The position numbers were made by a program, and so were the translations under genes. The notes under the pieces are model-generated. The model ran no database searches. It was not told the DNA's origin and saw only the letters and a program-made list of their open reading frames with translations. From Rhizobium sp. P38BS-XIX (GTDB lineage: Bacteria > Pseudomonadota > Alphaproteobacteria > Rhizobiales > Rhizobiaceae): a stretch of DNA of 64,000 nucleotides. The stretch lies in NCBI RefSeq assembly GCF_012641435.1, contig NZ_JABAIJ010000003.1, forward strand, positions 372,001-436,000. Reading direction: 5' to 3'. Each line of letters begins with the position of its first letter. The stretch's first letter is position 1. Shown here piece by piece: positions 26,398 to 35,954 of this stretch.

Positions 26398-27801
26398 ATG
26401 AAGAACTGGTACCCCGACCTCAGCCGCTCCTCCAGTCCGCGCTATATCGCCATCGCAGACCTCATTGAAATGGATTTGCGCAGCGGTGTTCTGGTCGCGG
26501 GGGATCGCCTGCCGCCGCAGCGTGTGCTTGCCAAAAGCCTTAATATCGATTTCACGACGGTGGCGCGCGGATATGTTGAGGCGCAAAAGCGGGGACTGGT
26601 GGATTCCCATGTCGGGCGCGGGACGTTCGTGACAGGCAAACAGGAGCGTGAACGCCGTGGATTTGCGATAGATACGGCGTCGGACCCGCGTCGTGCGTCG
26701 GCGATCGATTTTTCCATGAACCTGCCGCCGGAGCCGAATGAGCCGGATCTTCTTGCTCGCATGCGCGAGGGTTTATCCGTCGTTTCCGCCGATCTCGTTT
26801 CCCTGTTGCGTTATCAGGGCTTTGGAGGCGCGGCCATGGACAAGGAGGCCGCCGCGATCTGGCTTGGACGGCGCGGCATCAATCCGGCGCAGGAGCGCAT
26901 CTTCATAACGCCCGGCGCACACCCGGCGCTGCTGGCAATCTTCGGCCTGTTGGCCAAGCCCGGCGATACCGTGCTGTCCGAAAACATCACCTATCCCGGG
27001 ATGCGTTCGATTGCGGCCCAACTCAGGCTCAATCTCGTCGGTTTGCCGATGGATGAATTCGGCATCTCACCCGATGCTTTTGCGGAAAGCTGTAAACGTC
27101 TGCAACCAAAAGCACTTTATCTGAACCCGACGCTGCAGAATCCGACGACTCTCACCGTCCCGCATGAGCGACGTGAGGCGATTGCTGCCGTTGCGCGGAC
27201 CTATCGAGTGCCTGTCATCGAGGACGATGCCTATGGCTTCATTCCCCTGGATGCGCCGGCGCCGATTGGTGCGATAGCGCCCGATATCACCTGGCATATC
27301 GGCGGACTGGCGAAATGCCTCGGTGCAGGACTTCGTCTCGCCTTCGTCGTCGCGCCCGATACGAAGACGACATGGCCTTTTGTCAGCGCTCTGCGCAGCA
27401 GCAACGTTATGGCATCGCCGCTCAATACGGCGCTTGCGACCCGCTGGATCGAGGACGGAACGGCTGATGGCATTCTGCGCTTTATCCGCACCGAGGCTGC
27501 TGCACGCCAGAAGATGGTCGCGGATATATTGCCTTCCGGCAGCTATCGCGCCGATCCGATCAGTTTCAATATATGGCTGCCTTTGGGCAATGGCTGGACG
27601 CGCGCGACGTTCAGCAGCCACATGCGCAATGCGGGAATTGGCGTCGTGGCGAGCGATGCCTTTACGGTGGAGGGTGCCGCTCCGGAGGCGGTTCGCGTCT
27701 GCCTGGGCGGCCCGATCGGCAGGGAGGCGTTGCGTAGCGCGCTGGACTTCATGGCGCACGCCCTGGAAGGGCCGCCGGAAATGGCGGCATCCTTCTTTTA
27801 G
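26398..27801 (+). CDS. MocR-type regulator: GntR DNA-binding domain fused to aminotransferase class I
   Basis: 467 residues. N-terminal winged helix (residues about 11-80): RYIAIADLIEMDLRSGVLVAGDRLPPQRVLAKSLNIDFTTVARGYVEAQKRGLV, then a linker and a fold-type I PLP domain with the PLP lysine in GGLAKCLGAGLR and the aspartate in EDDAYGF. The start at 26398 (MKNWYPDL) is chosen because CGGAG lies eight bases upstream and the domain begins there. MocR proteins sense PLP or amino-acid-derived ligands; the target is unknown and no pdx or transporter gene adjoins. The next gene on the same strand encodes a DUF983 protein. Confidence 0.9.
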   Translation: MKNWYPDLSRSSSPRYIAIADLIEMDLRSGVLVAGDRLPPQRVLAKSLNIDFTTVARGYVEAQKRGLVDSHVGRGTFVTGKQERERRGFAIDTASDPRRASAIDFSMNLPPEPNEPDLLARMREGLSVVSADLVSLLRYQGFGGAAMDKEAAAIWLGRRGINPAQERIFITPGAHPALLAIFGLLAKPGDTVLSENITYPGMRSIAAQLRLNLVGLPMDEFGISPDAFAESCKRLQPKALYLNPTLQNPTTLTVPHERREAIAAVARTYRVPVIEDDAYGFIPLDAPAPIGAIAPDITWHIGGLAKCLGAGLRLAFVVAPDTKTTWPFVSALRSSNVMASPLNTALATRWIEDGTADGILRFIRTEAAARQKMVADILPSGSYRADPISFNIWLPLGNGWTRATFSSHMRNAGIGVVASDAFTVEGAAPEAVRVCLGGPIGREALRSALDFMAHALEGPPEMAASFF

Positions 27802-27910
27802 CCGTTTGCGGCATTCGCGATTGACCGGAAAAAGATCGGCTTAGATGCGACGGCGCTAGGCACGTTCGCTTCAGCGTGCCTGCGTCATTCTGGCGAATAG
27901 ACTCGCATGT

Positions 27911-27938
27911 TGCATTCATTGTAGTTATATTGAATGCA
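27911..27938. promoter_or_regulatory. Dyad-symmetric site upstream of the DUF983 gene
   Basis: TGCATTCA at 27911-27918 and its complement TGAATGCA at 27931-27938, centres two helical turns apart (20 bp), in an AT-rich 195-bp gap before the DUF983 gene. This looks like an operator; the binding protein is unknown. Confidence 0.4.
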
Positions 27939-27996
27939 TCCAATCGGATTAATTGATTGCATGCGCATTTGTTATTGATTCAGGAGTGGTGCCGCT

Positions 27997-28401
27997 ATGG
28001 ACGCCGATTATCCGCCGCTGAGCCCTTTGCAGACCGGCCTTCGTTGCCGTTGCCCCCGTTGCGGGCAAGGCCGTCTGTTTGATGGTTTTCTGACCCTTCG
28101 CAAGGAATGCGAAGCGTGTGGTCTGGATTATTCCTTTGCCGATCCTGCCGATGGGCCGGCTTTCTTCGTGATTTGCTTTGCCTGCATTCCAAGCGTGCTG
28201 CTTGGTGTTTGGCTCGAAGTCGCCTTTTCTGCGCCGATCTGGGTTCATTTCCTGGTGACGGGGCCGTTTATGCTGGCGACCTGCATTCCACCGCTTCGGC
28301 CGCTCAAAGGCTGGTTGGTTGCGAGCCAGTATTTCTACAAGGCAGAAGAGGGCAAGCTCGTTCGCCTGCCGGAAACCGAGCCCCCGCACTCGGCGAACTA
28401 A
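27997..28401 (+). CDS. DUF983 family membrane protein
   Basis: 134 residues. N-terminal zinc-ribbon-like part with CRCPRCGQGRLFDGFL and CEACGLDY (cysteines in CxxC pairs), then two hydrophobic helices (FFVICFACIPSVLLGVWLEV; IWVHFLVTGPFMLATCI). This is the standard DUF983 architecture; function unknown, in alphaproteobacteria often near heme-copper oxidase assembly or membrane genes. CAGGAG precedes the ATG by 11 bases. Confidence 0.88.
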   Translation: MDADYPPLSPLQTGLRCRCPRCGQGRLFDGFLTLRKECEACGLDYSFADPADGPAFFVICFACIPSVLLGVWLEVAFSAPIWVHFLVTGPFMLATCIPPLRPLKGWLVASQYFYKAEEGKLVRLPETEPPHSAN

Positions 28402-28595
28402 GGTCTGCAGGAATTCATCTTGAACTGCTCACCGCCACGCCGAGATGGATGATGGCGCAGCTGCGCCGTGACAGAGACTGCAATAATCGAAGTTGGATTC
28501 GACGATGATTTGAAAAAATGAGGCTGCTGAAGCAGCAATTTGAGGTGGTGATCCTCACGATACATAGCGTCAAGTAATAGCCTGGAAATATCAAA

Positions 28596-28703
28596 ATGTG
28601 GGATTGGTTCCCTATCGTCTTCATTGCGTTCAAGGTTGTCGTGTTAGGCACGGGTATGTTCTTCGCCATCAAGTGGCATCACGATCAGGACAAGAAGAAA
28701 TAA
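28596..28703 (+). CDS. Small single-helix membrane protein, 35 residues
   Basis: Short open frame starting MWDWFPIVFIAFK with a hydrophobic helix of about 20 residues and a charged tail ending KWHHDQDKKK, an arrangement expected for a membrane-anchored microprotein with cytoplasmic C-terminus. TGGAAAT is a weak ribosome site eight bases upstream. It lies 194 bases after the DUF983 gene on the same strand. The amino-acid pattern (Trp near the membrane edge, Lys-rich tail) is far from random for this GC content. Function unknown; it is not CydX (no WYFAW signature). Confidence 0.62.
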   Translation: MWDWFPIVFIAFKVVVLGTGMFFAIKWHHDQDKKK

Positions 28704-29011
28704 CAAAGCCAGCGGTCTGCGGGTGGGGGCTGACCAGCGGCACGCTGGCCGTAGATCGCTGTCAGTTCTAAGCAGACTCTCTGCGCCTCGCGCTTGATAT
28801 CAGTGCTTCGGCATTGCAGCGCTCATCCCGCACTGCACATTCGGGCAAATAAGCGACCCTCCATGTCAAAAAAGTATCGGTTAAGCGTACAGGGCGTAGT
28901 AGCGGCAGGTTGCCGCAAGGCGTAGATTTGACCTCATGGACGACGTGATGGCCTCTGGGAGGAGGCGCCGCAGCCCTAGCAGCATGCGGACGGACGAAAG
29001 GAGGTTGGCTG
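28704..29011. other. Intergenic stretch of about 308 bases
   Basis: No gene, RNA or strong repeat seen. It should contain the promoter of the following AraC gene; the last bases hold its AAAGGAGG ribosome site (28998-29005). Confidence 0.5.
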
Positions 29012-29896
29012 ATGAATCCCGATTTGGAAGTGGTCGCGATCGGCAGCGGGGAATCCTTCAAGGCGTGGGAGCACGGTTATCCCTACCGCACGGTTCGTTG
29101 GCATTTTCATCCCGAATATGAAATCCACCATGTCGTCACAACGACGGGTCAATATTTCATCGGTGACTTCATCGGCGAGTTCGAGCCCGGCAATCTGGTC
29201 CTCACGGGTCCGAACCTGCCGCATAATTGGGTGAGCGACGTGCCCGCCGGCGTCACCCTGCCGCTGCGCTGTCGTGTGCTGCAATTTTCCGAATCCTTCT
29301 TTGCCGACGCCAGCAAGGTCTTTCCCGAACTGTCGGCCTGCACGGGCATATTGGAGACGAGCCGTCGGGGTGCGCTCTTCACGCCTGAGACGGCCATCGT
29401 CGTCGGCCCGATCCTCGGAAAGTTGGTCGAGGCATCGGGCATTCGCCGGATCGAACTCTTCATGAATATTCTCGATGCCATGAGCCGCGCCGAAGATACG
29501 CGTACGCTCGCTAGTGCCGGCTATCAGCCGGATCCTTCCGGCTTCATGTCTGCGGGTGTCAACCAGGCGCTGGCTTATATCAATGCGCATCTGACAGAGC
29601 CGTTCGGCGAATGCGATCTCGCGGAACTGACGGGCCAGAGCCCGAGCGCCTTTTCCCGCAGCTTCCGCCGTCACACCGGCATGGCGCTTGTTCAATACGT
29701 CAATCGGCTGCGCATCAACTTCGCCTGCCATTTGCTAATGAGCAAGGCCGAGATGACGATCACCGACATCTGCTTTGCAGCAGGCTTCAACAATATCTCG
29801 AATTTCAATCGGCGTTTTCTGGATCAGAAGGGCATGGCGCCCTCACGGTTCAGATCGCTTTTGGCACAGCACGCACGCGCGGTGGAGGCCGCCTAA
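29012..29896 (+). CDS. AraC family regulator of the ribitol operon (inferred)
   Basis: 294 residues. N-terminal cupin-like sensor (WHFHPEYEIHHVVTTTGQYFIGDF, EFEPGNLVLTGPNLPHNW) and C-terminal AraC double helix-turn-helix (ELTGQSPSAFSRSFRRHTGMALVQYVNRLRINFACHLL; ITDICFAAGFNNISNFNRRFLDQKGMAPSRFR). ATG at 29012 follows AAAGGAGG. Same direction as the sugar transporter and ribitol genes that begin 205 bases later, so it is the likely activator, sensing a polyol or its product. Target assignment is from position only. Confidence 0.9.
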   Translation: MNPDLEVVAIGSGESFKAWEHGYPYRTVRWHFHPEYEIHHVVTTTGQYFIGDFIGEFEPGNLVLTGPNLPHNWVSDVPAGVTLPLRCRVLQFSESFFADASKVFPELSACTGILETSRRGALFTPETAIVVGPILGKLVEASGIRRIELFMNILDAMSRAEDTRTLASAGYQPDPSGFMSAGVNQALAYINAHLTEPFGECDLAELTGQSPSAFSRSFRRHTGMALVQYVNRLRINFACHLLMSKAEMTITDICFAAGFNNISNFNRRFLDQKGMAPSRFRSLLAQHARAVEAA

Positions 29897-30101
29897 CAAA
29901 AGGGAGGACAGGGAGGAGTATCACGATTTGAGGCAAGCGAACGGGCAGGCATCTTTGCCGCTCGAAGGAAAAGCTTTGTCCAAAATTTACAGTCGCGTCG
30001 GTCACATGGCCGCTCTCGGCGAACCACCAAAGAAGAGCATCGCGTGCGAACAGCCGTGATGATCGAGGGAAACTATTACCATTTGGAACGGAGAAATTCC
30101 A

Positions 30102-31187
30102 ATGAAGCATTTCACACTGAAAATCGCAGGCGCCGCCGTGCTTGCTGCCGGAGTTCTGGCCGGCACTTCCGCCTTCGCGCAGTCGGCCAAGGTGACGGAC
30201 GCGACCGTCGCCTTCCTGATGCCGGACCAGAGCTCGACACGCTATGAAGAGCACGATTTCCCAGGCTTCCAGGCTGAGATGAAGAAGCTCTGCGCTGGCT
30301 GCAAGGTCATCTATCAGAATGCCAATGGCGACGCTTCGCGTCAGCAGCAGCAGTTCAACTCGGCGATCTCGCAGGGTGCGAAGGCGATAGTGCTCGATCC
30401 GGTGGACTCGACGGCCGCCGCCTCGCTCGTCAAGCTGGCGCAGAGTCAGGGCGTTAAGGTCATTGCCTATGACCGCCCGATCCCGTCGGCTGCCGCCGAC
30501 TACTACGTCTCCTTCAACAACGAAGAGATCGGCAAAATGATCGCCAAGTCACTGGTCGATCACCTGAAGGCCAAAAGCGTGAAAGCGGGTGACGGCGGCC
30601 TTCTCGAGATCAACGGCTCGCCGACGGATGCAGCCGCCGGCCTGATCAAGAAGGGTATCCATGCCGGTCTCGCCGACGGCGGCTATCCGGTGCTGGCGGA
30701 ATTCGATACGCCGGAATGGGCGCCGCCGAAGGCGCAGCAGTGGGCGAGCGGCCAGATCACCCGCTTCGGCAAGAAGATCCTCGGCGTTGTCGCTGCCAAT
30801 GACGGTACGGGCGGTGCTGCTGTCGCCGCCTTCAAGGCGGCCGGCTATGATCCCGTCCCGCCGGTAACGGGCAACGACGCCACCATTGCTGGCCTGCAGC
30901 TCATCATTTCCGGCGACCAGTACAATACGATTTCCAAGCCGAGCGAGATTGTGGCTGCGGCTGCTGCCAACGTCGCCATCGAATTGCTATCGGGCGAGGC
31001 GCCGAAGGCCGACACGAAGCTGTTCGATACGCCGACAAAGCTCTTCACGCCGGCCCTGGTGACCTCTGAAAATCTGAAGGCCGAGATCATCGACAAGACC
31101 GTCAACGACAAGCCGATCCAGACGCCGGCACAGCTCTGCATCGACCGCTATGCCGACGGCTGCAAGAAGCTCGGCATCGGCAGCTGA
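30102..31187 (+). CDS. Sugar (ribitol) ABC transporter periplasmic binding protein, FrcB/XylF-like
   Basis: 361 residues, peripla_BP_4 family. Signal peptide ends near ASAFA-QSAKVTD (residue 26). Pentose/polyol-type features: DQSSTRYEEHDFPGFQ, ANGDASRQQQQFNSAISQGAKAIVLDPVDSTAAASLVKLAQ and YDRPIP. GGAGAA nine bases before the ATG. It opens an operon with an ATPase, a permease, ribitol dehydrogenase and an FGGY kinase, so ribitol or another pentitol is the expected ligand. A hairpin follows the stop. Confidence 0.9.
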   Translation: MKHFTLKIAGAAVLAAGVLAGTSAFAQSAKVTDATVAFLMPDQSSTRYEEHDFPGFQAEMKKLCAGCKVIYQNANGDASRQQQQFNSAISQGAKAIVLDPVDSTAAASLVKLAQSQGVKVIAYDRPIPSAAADYYVSFNNEEIGKMIAKSLVDHLKAKSVKAGDGGLLEINGSPTDAAAGLIKKGIHAGLADGGYPVLAEFDTPEWAPPKAQQWASGQITRFGKKILGVVAANDGTGGAAVAAFKAAGYDPVPPVTGNDATIAGLQLIISGDQYNTISKPSEIVAAAAANVAIELLSGEAPKADTKLFDTPTKLFTPALVTSENLKAEIIDKTVNDKPIQTPAQLCIDRYADGCKKLGIGS

Positions 31188-31200
31188 GCCTTTTGTCAGA

Positions 31201-31222
31201 TCCGGCCGCGTCGGCGGCCGGA
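31201..31222. other. Intercistronic hairpin after the ribitol binding-protein gene
   Basis: TCCGGCCGC at 31201-31209 with complement at 31214-31222, loop GTCG, 13 bases after the stop and 36 bases before the ATPase ATG. Likely stabilises the upstream message or lowers downstream expression. Confidence 0.65.
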
Positions 31223-31258
31223 AACTCGTCCTATTTCAATCCGAGAAGGTGGCCAGTC

Positions 31259-32080
31259 ATGAGTGACGCTTCCGACCAAAGAGCCCCGTCGGGCGAGCCT
31301 GTGCTCAGCCTCAAAGGCATCTCCAAACACTTCGGCGCCGTCTCGGCACTGACGGATATCAACCTCGATGTGCATGCCGGTGAAGTCGTCGCACTTGTAG
31401 GCGACAATGGGGCCGGCAAATCGACACTCGTCAAGGTTCTGGCCGGCGTGCACCAGCCGAGTTCAGGCACGATCACATTTCGCGGGAAGCAGGTCACGCT
31501 CAGCGATCCGTCAACTGCGCTCGATCTCGGCATAGCTACGGTCTTTCAGGATCTGGCGCTTTGCGAGAATCTCGATGTCGTTGCCAACATCTTTCTGGGT
31601 CGGGAAATGAGCCCGATGAAGCTCGATGAAACCGCGATGGAAGTTCGCGCCTGGACGCTGCTCAACGAGCTTGCCGCCCGAATCCCAAGCGTTCGCATTC
31701 CGATCGCATCGCTTTCGGGCGGCCAGCGACAGACGGTGGCGATCGCCCGATCGCTGCTGCTCGAGCCGAAGCTCATCATGCTTGACGAGCCGACCGCAGC
31801 ACTTGGCGTCGCGCAGACAGCCGAGGTGTTGAACCTCATCGAACGCGTCCGCGACAAAGGCCTCGGCGTCATCATGATCAGTCACAACATGGAGGACGTC
31901 CGCGCCGTCGCCGACCGTATCGTCGTGCTGCGCCTCGGCCGCAACAACGGGATCTTCTATCCCGACACGTCAAACCAGGAACTCGTCAGCGCCATCACCG
32001 GAGCCACGGAAAATGCCGTGTCGCGCCGGGCGGGGCGGCGTCAGGCCCAGCAGGAACAGAGAGAAGGGGGCCAGCCATGA
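31259..32080 (+). CDS. Sugar ABC transporter ATP-binding protein, single-domain FrcA-like
   Basis: 273 residues, one ATPase domain (not the usual two-domain RbsA/XylG): Walker A GDNGAGKST, SLSGGQRQTVAIARSLL, MLDEPTAALGVAQT and the switch HNMEDV. The single-domain form matches FrcA of rhizobial fructose transporters. ATG at 31259 preceded by AAGGTGG; a TTG at 31193 inside the hairpin region is rejected. Stop overlaps the permease ATG by four bases. Confidence 0.9.
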   Translation: MSDASDQRAPSGEPVLSLKGISKHFGAVSALTDINLDVHAGEVVALVGDNGAGKSTLVKVLAGVHQPSSGTITFRGKQVTLSDPSTALDLGIATVFQDLALCENLDVVANIFLGREMSPMKLDETAMEVRAWTLLNELAARIPSVRIPIASLSGGQRQTVAIARSLLLEPKLIMLDEPTAALGVAQTAEVLNLIERVRDKGLGVIMISHNMEDVRAVADRIVVLRLGRNNGIFYPDTSNQELVSAITGATENAVSRRAGRRQAQQEQREGGQP

Positions 32081-33327
32081 GCCAGGACAGCAAGCAATCC
32101 ACCATGCTGCTCGACCGCAGCGATGTCCGCGTCAACCACGACACCGGGCTTGCGGCCACCATCCGCGCGTCGATCGATAAAGTCCGCTCCGGCGATTTGG
32201 GCTCGCTGCCGGTCGTCGTTGGTCTCGTCATCATCTGGACGGTCTTCGGCACGCTCAACCCGACCTTCCTTTCCAGCAACAACCTCGCCAACCTGCTGTT
32301 CGACGCCTCGACCGCCGGCATCATCTCGCTCGGCATCGTCTGCGTGCTGATGGTCGGCGAGATCGATCTTTCCGTTGGTTCTATCAGCGGCTTTGCCTCG
32401 GCCATGGTCGGCATGCTCTGGGTGAACGAAGGCTGGCCGGTCGTTTTGGCTATCCTGGCCGCGCTCGTCGTCGGCGGCGTGATCGGTGCCATCTACGCTG
32501 TGCTGTTCAATCGGTTGGGCATGCCGAGCTTCGTTGCTACATTGGCAGGCCTTCTCGCAGTGCTGGGCATGCAGCTTTATCTGCTCGGTGCGACTGGCTC
32601 GATCAACCTGCCCTATGGCTCGGCGATCGTGAACTTTGGCCAGTTGCTGGTCATCCCGCGTCCGCTTGCCTATGTCTTCGCGCTCATTCCGGGTGCGGTC
32701 ATGCTGATCAGCGGCTTGAGCGCGGTACGGCGACGCAAGCAGGCAAACCTCTCGGCACCGTCGGTCGGAGGATTGCTGGTGAAGGCGGCTGTCATCACCG
32801 TGGCTCTGGAATTCGTCGCCTTCTATCTCAATCAGGATCGCGGCATTCCCTGGATGTTCGCTCTCTTTGTCGTGCTTGTTATCGTCATGGATTACGCGCT
32901 GACGCGCACGCAATGGGGCCGCTCGATGTCTGCCGTTGGCGGCAATCGCGAGGCTGCGCGCCGTGCCGGTATCAATGTCAGGCGCATCTATACCAGCGCC
33001 TTCGTGCTTTGTGCCATGTTCGCGGCCCTTGGCGGCGTGCTGGCGGCTGCGCGCCTGGCGTCGGCCAGCCAGCAGGCGGGCAGCGGCGACGTCAATCTGA
33101 ATGCAATTGCAGCAGCCGTCATCGGCGGTACGAGCCTGTTTGGTGGCCGTGGGAGCGCCTATTCCGCTCTGCTCGGCATCATCGTCATCCAGTCGATCGG
33201 CAGCGGCCTCACCATGCTCGATCTGTCGTCGGCGCTTCGCTACATGATTACAGGCGCAGTTCTTGCCGTTGCCGTCATCGTCGACTCGCTCGCCCGTCGT
33301 TCCCGCGCCTCGCATGGGCGCGGCTGA
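32077..33327 (+). CDS. Sugar ABC transporter permease, FrcC-like
   Basis: 416 residues, binding-protein-dependent permease (BPD_transp_2, RbsC/XylH family) with about ten hydrophobic segments. Family motifs: [31 protein letters not shown] near residue 70-100 and [42 protein letters not shown] overlap with the ATPase, and 25 bases to the dehydrogenase start. Completes the importer. Confidence 0.92.
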   Translation: MSQDSKQSTMLLDRSDVRVNHDTGLAATIRASIDKVRSGDLGSLPVVVGLVIIWTVFGTLNPTFLSSNNLANLLFDASTAGIISLGIVCVLMVGEIDLSVGSISGFASAMVGMLWVNEGWPVVLAILAALVVGGVIGAIYAVLFNRLGMPSFVATLAGLLAVLGMQLYLLGATGSINLPYGSAIVNFGQLLVIPRPLAYVFALIPGAVMLISGLSAVRRRKQANLSAPSVGGLLVKAAVITVALEFVAFYLNQDRGIPWMFALFVVLVIVMDYALTRTQWGRSMSAVGGNREAARRAGINVRRIYTSAFVLCAMFAALGGVLAAARLASASQQAGSGDVNLNAIAAAVIGGTSLFGGRGSAYSALLGIIVIQSIGSGLTMLDLSSALRYMITGAVLAVAVIVDSLARRSRASHGRG

Positions 33328-33352
33328 TTTCTTCAAGAAGGTAAGGATTGTT

Positions 33353-34081
33353 ATGAGACAGGATTTTGCCGGCAAAGTCGCCGCCATCACCGGGGCCGCG
33401 TCTGGAATTGGCCTGGAATGCGCCAAGTCGCTATTGAGCGAGGGCGCCAGCGTCGCCCTCGTCGATCGGGCCGAGGACAGCCTGAAAAGCCTTTGCGCCG
33501 AGCTCGGGCCGAATGCCTTTCCCGTCGTCGTCGATCTCCTGAACCCCGAGAGCGTGGCGACGATGATGCCGCAGATCCTCGGCAAGTTCGGCAAGCTCGA
33601 TATCTTCCATGCCAATGCCGGCGCCTATATCGGCGGCGAGGTCGCGGGAGGCGATCCGGATGCCTGGGACCGGATGTTGGATCTGAATATCAACGCGGCG
33701 TTCCGATCGGTCCGGATGGTGCTGCCCCACATGATCGAGCGCAAGACCGGCGATATCATCATGACCAGCTCGATCGCCGGCTTGGTGCCGGTGGTATGGG
33801 AGCCGATCTATACGGCATCCAAGCATGCCGTTCAGGCCTTCACGCATACGGTTCGTCGTCAGGTCGCCAAGCACGGCATCCGCGTCGGCGCCGTGGCGCC
33901 GGGTCCGGTGGTGACGGCGCTGATCAGCGACTGGCCACAGGCTAAACTGGACGAGGCGATTGCCGCCGGCGGTCTGATGGAGGCGACGGAAGTGGCGGAA
34001 GCTGTGGTCTTCATGCTATCCAGACCGCGTAATATCGTAATCCGGGATCTCGTGATCCTGCCTTTGAGTACGGATCTCTGA
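33353..34081 (+). CDS. rbtD: Ribitol 2-dehydrogenase (SDR family)
   Basis: 242-residue short-chain dehydrogenase. NAD motif TGAASGIG at 13-20, NAG at 88-90, catalytic Ser140, Tyr153 and Lys157 (YTASK). The blocks [31 protein letters not shown] and [14 protein letters not shown] closely match, as recalled, the classic Klebsiella ribitol dehydrogenase, well beyond generic SDR similarity. It oxidises ribitol to D-ribulose with NAD. Start at 33353, with TAAGGA upstream; an earlier in-frame start falls in the permease gene. Overlaps the kinase start by one base (TGATG). Confidence 0.88.
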   Translation: MRQDFAGKVAAITGAASGIGLECAKSLLSEGASVALVDRAEDSLKSLCAELGPNAFPVVVDLLNPESVATMMPQILGKFGKLDIFHANAGAYIGGEVAGGDPDAWDRMLDLNINAAFRSVRMVLPHMIERKTGDIIMTSSIAGLVPVVWEPIYTASKHAVQAFTHTVRRQVAKHGIRVGAVAPGPVVTALISDWPQAKLDEAIAAGGLMEATEVAEAVVFMLSRPRNIVIRDLVILPLSTDL

Positions 34082-35712
34082 TGACGGCACCTTATTTTAT
34101 CGGCATCGATGTCGGCACGGGCAGCGCCCGGGCGGGCGTTTTCGATGCGCATGGCCATTTGCTCGCAGCCGCCAAGCGGCCGATCACCATCTGGCATGAG
34201 GCCGGCAGCATCGTCGAGCAGTCGAGCGAGCAGATATGGAAGGCGGTTTGCGAGAGCGTCAAAGAGGCTGTCGCCGCGGCGAAGATCGCATCCAGGGATG
34301 TCGGCGGCATCGGCTTCGATGCAACCTGCTCGCTGGTCGCGGTGAAGGCGGATGGCAGCCCCGTGGCTGTGGGGCCATCGGGCGATGCCCATCGCAATAT
34401 CATCGTCTGGATGGATCATCGTGCGGCTGGCGAGGCGGCGGAGATCAACGCCGGCAATCATGCCGTCCTGCGCTATGTCGGCGGCCGGATCTCACCCGAG
34501 ATGGAGACGCCGAAGCTGCTTTGGCTGAAGCGCAACCTGCCGCATTCTTTCGCAGCCGCCGACCATTTCTTCGATCTGGCCGATTATCTCACTTGGCGAG
34601 CGACCGGCTCGCTGCAGAGATCAGTCTGCACAGTAACCTGCAAATGGACTTATCTCGCTCATGAGAAGCGCTGGGACGCACAATATTTCAAGGATATTGG
34701 CCTCGGCGAACTCGCGGATGAAGGTTTCGTGCGTATCGGAACGGACATCGTCGAGCCGGGCGCAGCGCTTGGCGCGGGCTTGAACGAGTGGGCGGCGCGC
34801 GATCTCGGTCTTGCCTTGGGAACGCCCGTCGGCGCGTCGCTCATCGATGCCCATGCCGGCGGTGTCGGGACGCTGGGCGGGCAGGGAGCAGACGGCGGTG
34901 CGGATGTCAGGAACCGGCTTGCATATATCTTCGGCACCTCGGCCTGCTCGATGGCCTCGAGCGCAGAGGCAGTGTTTGTCGACGGCGTTTGGGGCCCTTA
35001 TTTTTCCGCGATGGTGCCGGGCCTGTGGCTGACGGAAGGTGGCCAGTCGGCTGCCGGCGCCGCGATCGATCATCTCGTCACCATGCATCCGGCAACCGAT
35101 GAAGCCCGCCAGAAGGCTGAAGCCGAGGGTCTTTCGCTGGTCGCGTGGCTCGACCGGCAGGCGACAAAAGCCGGCGGGCGTGCATCCGATGCGGTGAAGC
35201 TTGCGCAATCGATCCAGGTCGTTCCCGAATTCCTCGGCAACCGGTCACCCTACGCCGATCCGGATGCGCGCGCAGTCATTTCCGGCCTTGGGTTGGAAAC
35301 CGGCATTGATGATCTCGTTGCCCTTTATATCGCCGGGCTTTGCGGAATCGGCTACGGCCTGAGGCAATTGCTCGAAAAACTCACGCAGTATGGCATTGCC
35401 CGCGATCTCATTATCGCAAGCGGCGGCGCGGCCCAGAGTGGGCTTGTGCGGCAGCTTCTCGCGGACACGACGGCGACACCGGTTGCGGTTGCGGATACGG
35501 AGGAACCGGTTCTTCTCGGTGCTGCCATGCTCGGAGCGACGGCCGGCGGACATTGCGGCTCGCTTTTGGAGGCGATGGCCGTCATGTCGCGGCTCGCCAA
35601 ACGTTTCGAGCCGGCCGATGGTGCAATCAAGCTAATGCATGAACGCCGATACAAAGCCTTCGAGCTGCTGCAGTCAGCCGATCGCAATATTCGCGCGCTG
35701 ATGGCAGGCTAA
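34081..35712 (+). CDS. FGGY family carbohydrate kinase (probable D-ribulokinase)
   Basis: 543 residues, of the YDR109c/ribulokinase-like FGGY group. Opening phosphate-binding motif GIDVGTGSARAGVFD; FDATCSLVAV and WMDHRAAGEA; C-terminal ASGGAAQSGLVRQLLADTT ATP-binding block. Directly coupled to the ribitol dehydrogenase by TGATG overlap, so the expected reaction is D-ribulose to D-ribulose 5-phosphate, feeding the pentose phosphate pathway. Last gene of the operon; no clear terminator in the 242 bases that follow. Confidence 0.88.
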   Translation: MTAPYFIGIDVGTGSARAGVFDAHGHLLAAAKRPITIWHEAGSIVEQSSEQIWKAVCESVKEAVAAAKIASRDVGGIGFDATCSLVAVKADGSPVAVGPSGDAHRNIIVWMDHRAAGEAAEINAGNHAVLRYVGGRISPEMETPKLLWLKRNLPHSFAAADHFFDLADYLTWRATGSLQRSVCTVTCKWTYLAHEKRWDAQYFKDIGLGELADEGFVRIGTDIVEPGAALGAGLNEWAARDLGLALGTPVGASLIDAHAGGVGTLGGQGADGGADVRNRLAYIFGTSACSMASSAEAVFVDGVWGPYFSAMVPGLWLTEGGQSAAGAAIDHLVTMHPATDEARQKAEAEGLSLVAWLDRQATKAGGRASDAVKLAQSIQVVPEFLGNRSPYADPDARAVISGLGLETGIDDLVALYIAGLCGIGYGLRQLLEKLTQYGIARDLIIASGGAAQSGLVRQLLADTTATPVAVADTEEPVLLGAAMLGATAGGHCGSLLEAMAVMSRLAKRFEPADGAIKLMHERRYKAFELLQSADRNIRALMAG

Positions 35713-35954
35713 GCTGTCATCGAGCCGTTAAGGCGTTCAAGGTGTATCCTCGCCATTGGTCTAAGGATATGCAAAGCGATGCGAGCGCTCTCAACAGCGA
35801 ACGGCTTGCTCATTTGCTTGGCGCTGGAAAAGCGATTTATCGTTCCGATTCATAAGTCCATGCATGAACAAGCCCCTACCGCTCTTTGGATGGTGGGTTA
35901 AATTGTCTCCGATGGACATGTGCCGCTACGCCAGCATCAGCAGAGGACACCACT

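Noticed and set aside
28454..28467. 14-bp palindrome GGCGCAGCTGCGCC after the DUF983 gene
   Set aside because: Single, GC-only, no loop and no T-tract; could occur by chance at this base composition and was not called as an operator or terminator.
32041..33615. 524-residue minus-strand open frame across the sugar permease and ribitol dehydrogenase genes
   Set aside because: Runs antisense over two clearly real genes; composition (Arg/Asp/His-rich) typical of complementary-strand frames in GC-rich DNA.
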